From Rhizoclosmatium globosum (taxonomy: Eukaryota; Chytridiomycota; Chytridiomycetes; Chytridiales; Chytriomycetaceae): a DNA stretch of 64,000 bases. The DNA lies in the NCBI GenBank assembly GCA_002104985.1, contig MCGO01000058.1, forward strand, positions 62,001 through 126,000, in the 5' to 3' direction. Under the pieces are notes generated by a model, which had not been told where the DNA came from, searched no databases, and saw only the letters and a list, made by a program, of their open reading frames with translations. Both the position numbers and the translations under genes were made by a program. This document shows positions 10,251-20,913 of the stretch, piece after piece. Every line of letters begins with the position of its first letter. Positions within the stretch are counted from its first letter, which is position 1.

Positions 10251-11984
10251 TCATTTCCGTATTGTTACCACATCGGCTGAACAACGAGATGCGGGATGCT
10301 TCTTTGAATCACACCTTAAACATTTGTGCGTAAAATCACAGGTGGCTTCATTACAAGTCCGGCCACAGTTCCTAAAAAAAAGTTTAACTTAACTAATTGT
10401 TTGGATCAAGCTGAACGTTACCAGAATGAACAATAGTCTCTCCACTGAAAGCAGCCGTATTTGCAGATTTTGATGTTATGGTCTTCATTGCAAATCACGC
10501 AGGTGTGTCGAAACTTGCACATACCAGCTGTTTTTTGACAGACTTGGTAATTGTAATCTTTACATATTTGTGGCAATTCCGTTCTCTTTCGCTCAATAAC
10601 GGGAGTTGGATCTGACATAAATCTCGATGGTTCAACAAATCGACGAGGGGCAGTTTGCGAGCTTGCTTGAGACGGTATTTGCTCCCGTTTCGGACAATCA
10701 ACAGAGCCATGAAATTCCATCAAGCACATCAAACAAGTGTGTTTAAATTGACAGTCGATACGTTTACAATCCCCAAAACAGTTTCTGAAGAAATCTTATT
10801 GAGTGGATGTAAAGGTATAACAACACTCAAACTTACAGGAACGAGCAATACTCTTCCATGAAAAATGGCTTCTTCGTACATTGTCTTGTTGAATGTGGTT
10901 GGTTGCACGAGAGACAAACATGCTTCCATCGGCAGCCATCCGTGGAGCAGATTCCTTCATAATTGAAGGTTTTGCATATGACACTGGTTGCATCGGTTAT
11001 TGATCGCAGGATGAGCTTCGGTGGCTTTAACGTAGTAGCCAAAGGAGCAGTACTCAATTTCAAAGGGTCCATGGATTTAGTTTCTTTTGACCCAGCACAT
11101 TTGTAAGCTGGATGAGAGCCATCCCTGCATTTCAGGCATTTGTGATCGAATTTGCATCCAGTCATACATCCACTCCCACAATTCCTATCCATAAACCTAA
11201 GTTTCCAAATGAAGCAACGAAATAAAAATACGAACCAGTAGACGCAGCGATTTCCCCGATGGAATTGTGCAAGGTGGCAAGAATCTAAGCCATGATTTCC
11301 TTCACAGATTGGACACTCATGTCTGTCTTTACATCGCACTCCATTGCCGCAACTTCCTTTCACAGCGAAATTCGTGCAAATATTCTTTGAAACTAGTGTA
11401 ATCCGTTTCGGAGTGCCAGAGGGAGTACTGTCAGGCGAAAGAACACGCTTTCTGGAAGGGCTCAAACCACTCCTTGAGAGAATATCTGATGCTTTTGATA
11501 CCCTTGTAGGGACATATTGGACGGGATTATTATGCGAGAGATTGGGAAGTGGCTCGGCAGTAATTGGCATTGTGTCATGACTGAGCTCGCCATTGTGCTC
11601 AGGTTGATCCACTTCGTTGGCCTGAAGCTGCTGGTTTGAATCATCATCATCTTCAATAGTTTCAGTTGTATTCTCGACAGCATCAGTCTCTTCTGTATCC
11701 AGACCCGCCTCAGACCAAGCAGACTCAGTCTCATCGTCCACAACATGAGAGCCCTCAAAGAATAGATTCGATGAAGAAGCAATGGCTTCGGAGGGTACTT
11801 CAGTCGGCTGCGAGCGAAACAGTTCCTTCATATGACCCATTTCCGCTTTCAGCTGTAATATGTCCAGCTCTTGCTCAACTACTTTTGTTTCCAAGTAGAT
11901 CATTCGTTTGTAGATTATCGTTAACATATCTTGTCCAGTTGGCGGGACGACCGGTGTTGTTGACCTGGTGCTTGGTGTGTCCAT
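10251..11984 (-). CDS. Coiled-coil/CCCH-knuckle family protein 4 (three I-II units)
   Basis: The longest family member. I choose the start at 11984 (MDTPSTRSTTP), since relatives begin close to the coil; an in-frame ATG also exists at 12017. The coil IIYKRMIYLETKVVEQELDI is followed by a strongly acidic linker with a Ser/Pro-Arg nuclear-type basic patch (SPSRKRVLSP). Six modules then alternate strictly: I (CX8CX5CX3H plus CX2CX3HX4C), II (NCGSGCMTGCKFDHKCLKC), I (ICKTFNYEGICSTDGCRWKH), II (NCFGDCKRIDCQFKHTCLMC), I (ICKDYNYQVC...), II (NCGRTCNEATCDFTHKCLRC). Short introns fall after the YC-x-x-[WL] tail of later type I modules, e.g. near 10370-10420. No frame breaks are needed. Confidence 0.75.
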
Positions 11985-12242
11985 TTCAGCAAGAGTTTTA
12001 AATGGCAATAATTGCAAACAAGGAACGCATTCTAACTATAGTTAAAAGAACGCATTATTCGTGATCTGCAATAGCAAGAAATAAACAGCAGACGGACAAC
12101 CGCAATCCATATCAGTTTTTGTTGGCTTGCAAGGTTATTACAAATATTCCGCTGATGAAGTTGGATGATTACAAGTTACTTGCAGCTTAAAAAGAACAAT
12201 CAACTTCTTCTCAACTTCTTGTTTTCTTGTTTTTGCTCAGGA

Positions 12243-14328
12243 ATGATTTCGGCAGTAGTTGGAGCTTGTGCAGATTCTGTGGCAGTTCGCACCGGACGTA
12301 AGGTTATAATTATGCACATCTCTGAAACCTGATACATTTGGTCACAGTGCACCTTATTGGAGCGATGCCTGTGGGCGTGTTGCTAAGGTAAGGATACTTC
12401 AAATCAACCAGCCTTCACGCCAACAATACTTTGTCTCAGATGGATGCGAAGCGACCTTCTTTCTATCGTTTGCAGTATTGGCCTGCTTCTTTTCACGTAT
12501 TCGACTGTGACGGATGAAGGCAATGTCGATCCTTCGAATGCTCTCTGGCATCTTCTTCTCACAGTTCTGCCATCACTGCTCGTATTTCACGTATCTACTC
12601 GGTATCCAAAGAACGGATACATACCTGTCGCTGTAACGGTTGGCTCCCTTGCCATCCTTGCTGTTTACCAAACCAATTCTGGGGCTCAAATATACTGGAA
12701 TCTCTCGCCGGGGATCTCCAAGACTATTCTGCTTTTCTGATGGTCTGGTTCATGGTCTTTTATTCACAGCTTAAAACAGTGGGGAAATTCGAGCTCTGCT
12801 GAGCTTTTGGTGTTGCTTGAGAGCGGTGTAAAGTCTTCTCAAAGATTGACAAAACATGTTTCGTCAACCTTTGGTTTTCAGCACAGCTAGCTGTTGAAAC
12901 AGAGCTTACATGCTGCAGATCGCTATACAAGGAAAATCCGCTGATTATTTACATTGAACTTTGCTTAGAAGGTGGTTATTGGGGAAAATAATTGTAGACA
13001 TAATTGGTATGTACATGAAAGTTGTTGGGTGTGCTACAACAACACAGAGTGAGTAAATGTGAACGGAATGGGCTCGAATTTTATACACAGCTTTTCATTC
13101 ACAACTTAAAACAGTGGGGAAAATTCGAGCTCTGTTGAGCTTTTAAGTGTCGCCTGAGAGAGGTGCAAAGTCTTCTCACAGATTGGCAAAACACATTTCA
13201 TCAACCTTTGAACGTTTAGTGAGCATTCTTACATAAATCCTATGCTGTACCTATGTATATCTGATGGTTGTTGTTATCCAAATGGGCGTCCTTTTTCCTC
13301 GTGGGGTCCGCTTCCTTCATGATATTCATCTAGCTGAGAAGGGTGTCAAAACGCGACGTCAGTCTGATACTACAGCTCAAGCATTGAATCCGCCGCTACT
13401 TGAATTCTTTGGTTACATTTTCTTCACGCCGTCGTTTTTTGTCGGTCCTGCGCTCGAGTTTCCACAGTATCAGAATTGGAAGCATCGACGGAATCAGTAT
13501 GAAACAAATCCATCTGCCATTATTCCGCTCTTGAAAACACTTCTTCTTGGCGCTCTTTGCTCAGCTGTTTACGTTCGCTTTGATGACGCTTGGGCCCATA
13601 AGAGGCTATTGGATCCTGTGTTTCTCGCATCAACAGGGTTTTGGTTCCGCCTTCTATTTCTTCAAATCGCAGGAGTTGTCACTCGATGCAAATATTATGG
13701 AGTTTGGAAGGTTGGTGAGGTATCGTGTATTTTGAGCGGAATCTCTCTCTCTCCCAACGGTGTTGATTGGAGAGAGGCGGAGAATGTTGATCCTTGGGGT
13801 TTGGAAACTGCTCAAAACCCACAAGCATTCATTGGTCATTGGAATATGTTTACAAATCGCTTCTTGCATCGAAATGTTTATATGCGTCTGGTGGAGAATG
13901 GCGGTGTCAACAAGGGTATCGCCCAAGTGATTACAAAAGTTACAAGCGCGTTCTGGCATGGCTGGTACCCTGGATATTATCTTACGTTTGTAGGAGCTGC
14001 TGGTGTGACTTGGTGTGCTGGAGTGTTGCGGAAAGAGTTGAGAGGCCTCTTTGTTGATTCAAAGGACGGACAACGCGCAGTTTGGAAGAAAAGAAAGGTG
14101 GTTTATGATATTGCTGGTTGGGTGGCAACACATAGTATCATTAATTATGTGTGCGCACCTTTCCCTTTAGAATGGATAAGAGAAGGTCTCGCTGCCTGGG
14201 CTAGTGTTGGATTTGCGGGGCATTGGTTAATGGCTGGAGTCTTTGTTTTCAAGCTTGTTGGAGGCTTTACATGGATATCCAACTTTGCCGGCTCGCATTC
14301 AAAATCAAGGAAATTGAAAACTCAGTGA
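12243..14328 (+). CDS. MBOAT family lysophospholipid acyltransferase (ALE1/LPCAT-like), interrupted
   Basis: Two short exons (12243-12298 and about 12348-12388) join to a hydrophobic segment (12440 onward). Downstream, LLEFFGYIFFTPSFFVGPALEF is the signature seen before the active site, and SAFWHGWYPGYY carries the catalytic histidine of MBOAT enzymes; the asparagine region is QAFIGHWNMF. Several membrane spans are visible. The family reacylates lysophospholipids at the ER. Between 12745 and 13259 the reading is interrupted by non-coding sequence bounded by TCTGATGGT repeats. Joining across it gives DYSAFLMVVVIQMGVLF, a good family match, provided one more G is present in the run at 12710-12713. 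The gene is either split by an insertion or spliced in a way I cannot confirm. Confidence 0.8.
12762..12876 (+). repeat. Direct repeat copy A
   Basis: Begins ATTCACAGCTTAAAACAGTG and ends CGTCAACCTTTGG. It is clearly alike, with scattered substitutions, to the copy at 13098-13212. Confidence 0.7.
13098..13212 (+). repeat. Direct repeat copy B
   Basis: Begins ATTCACAACTTAAAACAGTG and ends CATCAACCTTTGA, about 336 bp downstream of copy A. Confidence 0.7.
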
Positions 14329-14433
14329 TAGTCTGAATAAAATGTTATGGTTGTAGTGATTGAGCCTTGAGGTTGCAATTAATCCCGAAGCGCTTCTGAA
14401 GAAGATAACAACTGTTGTATTTATTGCTGGGTT

Positions 14434-15134
14434 TCACTTTCTTCCCTGCAATACGGGCGCATCGCATCTAAACGACGCGTGTCCATTCACTCCACACCGA
14501 AAACAGCGATGCTCAAATTTACATCCAGCGTTGCTACAAATACTGCAATTCCTGATACAGTGGAATCAGCTATCGAACACTGTTTACAACGTTAGACTCA
14601 CCACTGTGCGCAATAAGTATTCCAACGGAAATGGCCTTGAGGACACCTTAGGAGAGAATGCTCTTTATGACAGATCATGCAAATGTGGCTGTGGCATTTT
14701 TGGGTGGACTTCTTTTTGCATTCTTTGAAGTTGAATGTGCGACAGATTTTCAAAGGTGAGATAACTGGAGACGAAGGTCTAGGGCTCTGAGAGGGCGATC
14801 GAGGTCGTTTTGTGTGCGAACGGGAGACTGTTGTTGAAAGCTTGGATGTTGGAGCTGTCGTTGGATCAAACAGCTTTCCCGAATGATTCTCGAATAATGC
14901 GGAATCTTGAAGTGGTGCTTCACTGTTGGAAGTAGCTTGGTTACGCCTGAAAGAGTGTCCTTCATCAATATCTTTTTGAATGACACTAGTGCTGCATTCT
15001 TGCCCGGTCAGTGCAGCCATTTCTTCCATCATAGCGTGAATTTGAACTTCGAGAAAGAGAATGCGTTCATAAAGGGCTGCGACTGACGGTGGCGGAGTTG
15101 GGGTTGCAGGGGGGTTGCCAATCATATCAAACAA
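14434..15134 (-). CDS. Coiled-coil/CCCH-knuckle family protein 5 (one I-II unit)
   Basis: First (3'-most) gene of the six-gene minus-strand array. Starts at 15134 (MFDMIGNPP) with a proline-rich lead, then the coil VAALYERILFLEVQIHAMME. The linker has a basic/Ser-Pro stretch (KRPRSPSQSPRP). Module I is ICRTFNFKECKKKSTQKCHS-H with a CX2CX3HX4C knuckle and the tail WNTYCAQW. A short intron (about 14554-14601) leads to module II (NCSICSNAGCKFEHRCFRC), which stops at 14434. It is convergent with the MBOAT gene, with stops about 105 bp apart. Confidence 0.72.
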
Positions 15135-15160
15135 ACTTTATCAGCAAATCATTTACTATT

Positions 15161-16072
15161 CTACAGCTTTGTACATTCCCAGGCTGCATGAAAGCCTCCT
15201 TCACATCGAATACATTCATGCCTGCGCTGGCAGAGATACGGCTTGTGCGTTGAATTACCGCAGTTCCTATAATTATGTCAAAAGTTAGTTTAGGAATCGT
15301 AACTGCGAGCGTCGTCCGTCCAGTCCTCTTATATCAAACCGACATAGTGTACGAAAGGTATTCCACCAGCGTTCCGCGAATCCAGTGAACAGCCTCACAT
15401 CTCACTCCTCAAGAATACACACCATTTCACGCAAAATATCTCTGCCCTTGCATCATCATCACAATGTATGACGCGATGTTCCTCTCCACAAACCACACAA
15501 ACGTGTCGGTCATTGCATTTTAAGCGACATATTTCATCTTCATTATATGTACGACAAATGTATTTTGATGGCGGTAGCTGAACTGGAGAACGGGATGGAG
15601 GGGAAAGGGAGCGATTTCGATGGCTGTTGGAGTGATGCTGTGGTGAAGGGGATCTGCGGGATTCCTGATGGACTGCGGAAAGAGACATGTGATCCTCCGA
15701 TCGAGAGTGAAAGCCTTCGTACTTGTGTTTGTGCTGAGGCTGGACGGGCGACCAGGCGCTGTCTCTGTCGTTGTGCCGTTCAGTAGAAGCCGAAGTCGTT
15801 CGAAGGCGGAACGAGTGGGTCGATGACAAGCCGTCCAATCGATTAAATTGATTTTGTTGTGGCTGATTTGGCTCGGGAGATTGTTGGATTTGGAACGTGG
15901 TTTGGTTCAAGACAGTCGTTGGAAGGCGACCTGGTTCCGATTGAGGCCCCCGCATCTGCTTCTCGCGCTGCGCAGATTCAAGCTTCGCACTAAGACACAC
16001 GTACTGTTCCTCGAGGCGAACTAGGCGCTCGTGGAGAAGCTGGAGAACCATCGGATCATCAGTGTCACCCAT
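15161..16072 (-). CDS. Coiled-coil/CCCH-knuckle family protein 6 (one I-II unit)
   Basis: Starts at 16072 (MGDTDDP); the coil LLHERLVRLEEQYVCLSAKL is recognisable though more polar than in relatives. A long Gln/Ser/His/Arg-rich linker with several RS/SP pairs (RSLSPPSRSP) follows. Module I is ICRTYNEDEICRLKCNDRH with the knuckle CVVCGEEHRVIHC. After an intron (about 15267-15420), module II reads NCGNSTHKPYLCQRRHECIRC; its early CX3C spacing is altered. Stop at 15161, only 26 bp upstream of the start codon of family gene 5 on the same strand. Confidence 0.7.
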
Positions 16073-16202
16073 TGCTGAATTGAAAAGTATCTTAATAATA
16101 AGAAAGAAAAGAAGTATTGATCTACGTCAGCTTTGATAAGAAGTAAAGTAGACGACACAACTCTGATGTTAACAGAATAGGCAGAACGTTTTTAAGATGA
16201 GT

Positions 16203-17666
16203 TTATTCATCACAGTTTATACACCCATGGCCAGAACTTGAGCATATCAAACACCTATGAGTAAAACTACAGCTTGATTTGCACGACTTTCCGCCGTTGC
16301 TGAAAAAAAAGTCAGTCTCAGAACGGAAACCATGGCATAAACTTACAAAACCACACAATACCCTCGAAATAACGAGGAATTATCAAGATACTTTTCGCAC
16401 CGTTTAAGAGAATGATCAGCACTTCTGCATAGTAAACACACGTTGTTCCGTTTGCAATTACAATGTCCAGTCAAATTGAAATGAATGCAAGGATCCTCTG
16501 TATTTGTTGATCTTGGTATTTCAGCTTCGTCTTCACATTCAAAGTACCCATGAGATGTATCTTTACATTTGAAGCATGAGTGGATGAATCGACAGTTTCG
16601 ATTTCCACACGAGCCGATACAGTTCCTGAACAGAAGAAAGGTAAGAATGTGAAAAAGAGCATCGTGTGATTTTAAGATTAGTGCCTCACCAGTGGGCACA
16701 GAAACCTTTATCTTCAGCCGTAAATCGCGCACAGGAAGTAACACGATGGTTCCCTTTGCACTTGAAACATTCGTGCCGATTTCTACACCGATCACCATGT
16801 TTACACGTCCCTTGCATTGCAAATTGGATACAGATTTTCTGAGCTTGCTTCTCGCGTCGTTTGTGTGGTTCTTCTTCCAAGTCGGGAGAATGGTCCCGTT
16901 TCCGACTATATCCAGTTTCCGTCTCAGGACTGAAGAAGATTCTGGATGGAACAAATGTATTGTTGCTGACTGAGATAGGAGGTGATATGAATGTTGATTG
17001 ACTTGGCTCTGAAGTCGCACGAGTTGAATCTGATGGCGAAGGTGATAAGATTTTTGATAATATGATTCGTTTGTGGAATCTGGGAGTCTGTTGGAGCTCT
17101 TCGCTATTGGTTTCTTCGATACTAGATGTCTCCTGCTTCGACCCTGGATTTACTGATTGACTAATCTGTGATTCAGATGGACTTTGTGTATGTAAGACAT
17201 GGGATTCTTGATGATGAGATGAATCTTCTCTAAATTGAGAAGGTGGATCCGATGGAGGTAGTGGTTGGGTGGAAGGAACCTCATGCTGAGTCGAGATGGC
17301 AACTTCTTCCAGATGTGAGGTAACAGTTGCAGACTGGCTACTTTCGTCTATTTCATTATGCCCTGGTTCACTATGGCTAGGGCACTGAGCTTCCGATTCG
17401 CTTTGAGTGTCTTCATCACCAGTTGGTACATCAAGAAACAGATTTCCAGTCGTAGAATCTTCAGATTGTTTACTTGGTTGTGCATTTGAAGGAATTGCGA
17501 TGTTTGAGAGCCTCCCAACTTCAGCTTTCAAGCTTAGCATGTCCATATCGTGCGCAGCCACTTTCGCTTCCAAGAAGATCATTCGTTGATAGATTTGCGA
17601 TATTAATAAGGACTCTAGCGAAAGAGCTGTCGGCATTGCAGGAGATGTGTCAGCAACTGACTGCAT
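16203..17666 (-). CDS. Coiled-coil/CCCH-knuckle family protein 7 (two I-II units)
   Basis: Starts at 17666 (MQSVADTSPAM). The coil ISQIYQRMIFLEAKVAAHDMDM is followed by an acidic, Ser/Gln-rich linker of nearly 200 residues ending in a basic KRDHSPDLEEEPHKRR patch. Module I is ICIQFAMQGTCKHGDRCRNRH with the knuckle CFKCKGNHRVTSC. Intron; module II (NCIGSCGNRNCRFIHSCFKC); a short linker; module I (CIHFNLTGHCNCKRNNVCLLC, His replaced in the CCCH part). Intron near 16302-16346; module II (SNGGKSCKSSCSFTHRCLIC) with the stop at 16203. Layout and wording are so close to gene 8 that the two are probably a recent tandem duplicate. Confidence 0.73.
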
Positions 17667-17723
17667 TGTTCCAAATCTGGTTGATAAAAAAAGTGTTAAA
17701 TTTATTGGATTGATTCTCGACAG

Positions 17724-19021
17724 TTATTCTTCACATTCTACACATCCGTGGAAGGAGCTTGAGCACTTGAAACACCGATGGATGAATCTACATCGGCCTC
17801 GACACTGTCTCCCAGCGTTACTATGCTTGACGTTAGCCAACACTTCAAAAACAATAGAAACTCACAACCCAACACAACAATCTCCATACACACTAGATTG
17901 TTTCAAATACCGTGAACATTCCTTCACGTGATGCTCAGAACTCTCACAAATAAGACAAACATGAACTTTCGTGCAATCAGTGCATTTACGACCCATCATA
18001 TTGAAGTTGAGACAAACTTTTGTGTAGGAAATTAACGGTCGCGCCACTGCAATTTCCGTGCATTCAAAGTAGCCGTGAAGCTTGTTGTTACATCGAAAAC
18101 ATTCATGTTTGAATCTACAGTTGTTGCAATTCGGACATGACCCCATCCCATTCCTGAAAAGATGATAAATAGAGAAATAGAGGGTGGTGTAAATTGTGCT
18201 TACCACTTGATGCAAAATTCCTTATCACTCGGCGAGATATTGGTGCATGAACTCAATTGATGGTTTCCCTGACAAATAAAGCATTCATGTCTATTTCTAC
18301 ATTGATCTCCATGTCTGCATTCTCCCCTCATTGCAAAATGGACACAAATTTGCCGTGATTGAAGTTGACGCCGTTTACTGCTTGGTTCGCCATCAGAATT
18401 TGGGGAATACCCTCGTTTTCGATAAATTGGGCTTTGGGATGGACTAGAGATTGTGTTCAACTGGGTGTGCTCATAAATTTGAATTGAAGCTGGAGACTCA
18501 GACCGCTGGAATTCTTCCTCGTCTGAATCGTCCTCGCTTTCGGATACGCGTGAAGACGAGTCATACCTCGGTGATGTATCGCTGGATCTTGATGGTTCAC
18601 TGGGTGTTGAGCTTCGTGAATGAATCACAGATTCATCATTCAAATCAGTCAAATCAATGGGCTCTTGTTTCACACGTTGAAAACGACAAGATTCCGAGGT
18701 GTCATTGACATTTTCAAAATCCGACGCGGCCTTACCACCGTTTTCAGAACCAGCACTCGAAGCTTCAAGTCCAGCATTTCTTTGATCGAATGTCTTGGTT
18801 TGGGTCTCCTGATGTGTTGTTGATACATTGACAATGCTTGAGAGTCGCCCGACTTCAGCTTTCAGGATGGCAATATCCCCGTCTTGTCCAGCAACCTTGG
18901 CCTCCAACATGATCATTTGTTCATACATTTTCGATATAAGCAAGGAGTCAATCGATGGTCCCGTCTGCATTTGAGGCGCGCCTTGAGCTGCCTGCATTGT
19001 CAAAAACCGTGTTTTGAGCAA
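17724..19021 (-). CDS. Coiled-coil/CCCH-knuckle family protein 8 (two I-II units)
   Basis: The more likely start is 18997 (MQAAQGAPQM), with an in-frame ATG upstream at 19021. The coil is ISKMYEQMIMLEAKVAGQDG. The linker contains VKQEPIDLTDLND: a sumoylation consensus (VKQE) next to an IDLTD SUMO-interacting type motif, then a long acidic/Ser stretch. Modules: I (ICVHFAMRGECRHGDQCRNRH, knuckle CFICQGNHQLSSC), II (NGMGSCPNCNNCRFKHECFRC), I (VCLNFNMMGRKCTDCTKVHVC), II (SNAGRQCRGRCRFIHRCFKC), with the stop at 17724. The introns between modules sit at the same positions as in gene 7. Intact throughout. Confidence 0.73.
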
Positions 19022-19044
19022 AAACCAAAACCACTAAAACGGAT

Positions 19045-20775
19045 TTATGCTCTTATTACTTTATTTTCAGAACAATTCACAGCACCATGATCTCGTCCAT
19101 CACATCGAAGACATATATGATCATATTCACATGAACTTCCTTTCCTGCAATCACTCGCGTTCCACAATACGCAGTACCGACTCATGTATGCATGCCAAGA
19201 GCCACACAATCTAAAGGAATGTGTTCCTTTGCATATAAGACAGACGTGGTCGTAACCACAGGTTACAGCTGTTAATCTACAGCCTCTTGTGTTGTAACCG
19301 AGACACATTTTTCGGGTTTCCGTGTGTTTTCTTTTGATGGTTATTTCGGGGCTTGGACTTCTTTTGCGTGGGGTGCTGATTCTGCTGCTGAGGGTTGATG
19401 TTGATGCTTGTTTCTCAATGATCATAGGTTTCGATGATCGTTCATGGACTTCAACAACAACTGACGTGCGCATCGAGGGACTGGATGCACTTTCTGTACT
19501 CTTTGCTGTGTTTCGTGGTGCTCTATAATAAATAGAATTTAGATTTTCGTTGTGATTTACAACAAGACACGCACCTATCAATCCGAAGGATATCTCCCGT
19601 GACCAAGTCTTCCCGCCGGAACGTGCGATTAGCATCCACTTCATCAATACGGCCTGGTCCGACTTCCTGCTTTATTCGTTAAATATAAACCGAAGGACTG
19701 AAGCATAGTATACCTTGGAAAGAAGTACTTCATATCCAGAAAAGATATTTGCAACGTCCCTCCAAATTAAAATGGCTTCGGATATCTTAATATCTGGATC
19801 TGGAACAAAAATGCTTCCACAAAACCTGGTTCGTAATGATTTTAGACTTCGGTCATTCAATAAAAATAGGAAAATTACACAAAGCTGGATGTTTTTGCGT
19901 CATGTATCTTCAGGAATAACGTGACTGCTTCGTTGACTTTGAGTGTGCCTGGCAGAGTCACGGAGCGCGTATCGTCCACTTCCACGAATATCCTCAATTC
20001 ACTCCATCCGAAATCATACTGGTATTCGCGCAACTGCTTCAATGCTACAAGGTCTAAAGGTTAGAGGTTGTGCTTTCTATGAGTTTGGAACTCACACTCC
20101 CTGTTATCCAGACACAATCGCCCCGGCCGAAGAGTACCATTCCTCCTCTTATCTATTAACCAAATTATCACTCGTTCTTTCTCAACGTCCAGAATCTGTG
20201 CCATAGTATCCACTAAACACTCCACAGTATCCTCCAGATTCATACGAACTTCATGCCAATGCCTCGGATCGCCTTCAAAGTCTCCCAAATCAAAGCCATG
20301 ATGAGTTTTCGCGTGTTTTGGCAGTATGGCTTTCACGTAAAGGTAGTGGTTGGTGATATTGTCCTTTGAGCCTGCTCTTCCATTCGATCAATTGAAACAG
20401 CACAGATTGAGTGATCAGTAACGTACTGTTTGGGGGTGATTGAGAGGAAGGCGATGCGTACACTGGTTGAGAAGCCCTTAAAGGTTCGATAGGAGTAACA
20501 AGTGGTACAGCCCTCTGCTGAGACTCTGAAGACTGGAGATCGACCAGCAAATGCGATTTTGCCAACAATTGTTCTGTCTCTGAGAGCCGGGTTTCTAGTT
20601 GATTGACACGAGCCAATAATGCGGTAACGCCTCCTTGACTCGAAACCACTTGCTCCTCCAGCCTGGCATTGACTTCATACTGCTTAATCAATTGGCTCTC
20701 TAGAAACAGTAACCGTCGATAGAGCTCTTGTATCAAGAGTGTTTCCCGTGAACTTTGGGTTGATGACGAATCCAT
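19045..20775 (-). CDS. Family protein 9: coiled coil + USP7-type ubiquitin-like region + I-II zinc unit
   Basis: Six exons join in frame. Exon 1 (start 20775) holds the family coil (IQELYRRLLFLESQLIKQYE) and a long heptad-like stretch. Exons 2-5 read HYLYVKAILPKHAKTHHGFD, then VIIWLIDKRRNGTLRP, LRIFVEVDD, VTLFLKIHDAKTSSF, FCGSIFVPD, SGYEVLLSKQEVGPGRIDE and VTGDILRIDR. In order and spacing these match the first two C-terminal ubiquitin-like domains of USP7/Ubp15 (the ICP0-binding region), including 'LW..-R-N-T-RP', 'LFLK-YD-KT' and 'GDI'. No USP catalytic Cys or His box is present. The last exon has a basic linker (TPRKRSPSPE), module I (CLGYNTRGCRLTAVTCGYDH) and module II fused without an intron. 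In USP7 these domains bind partners and activate the protease; here the partner is unknown. Confidence 0.72.
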
Positions 20776-20913
20776 TCTTTAAATTAAGAAAGGAGAAGAA
20801 GAAAGAAGAAAAGGAGAAATGAATAATCCCATTATTAATCAAACGAAAGGTGCAACATGAAAGTTGGAATAGAAAATGAAATGCATAATGTAGAGCGTGT
20901 TGACAGTGAATGA

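Larger units (their letters stand above)
12745..13268. mobile_element. Putative insertion in the MBOAT gene with 9-bp flanking repeat
   Basis: TCTGATGGT occurs at 12736-12744 and again at 13260-13268, like a target-site duplication around 515 bp of non-coding DNA. No terminal inverted repeats are obvious, and no AG lies at the right edge to make it a standard intron. It contains two diverged direct repeats of about 115 bp. Confidence 0.45.

Noticed and set aside
10001..10333. Plus-strand open frame of 110 codons
   Set aside because: No family resemblance. It overlaps the final zinc module of family gene 4 on the other strand.
12743..13267. The MBOAT interruption as an ordinary intron
   Set aside because: The right edge has no AG at the point where the protein match resumes, and at about 520 bp it is far longer than other introns here.
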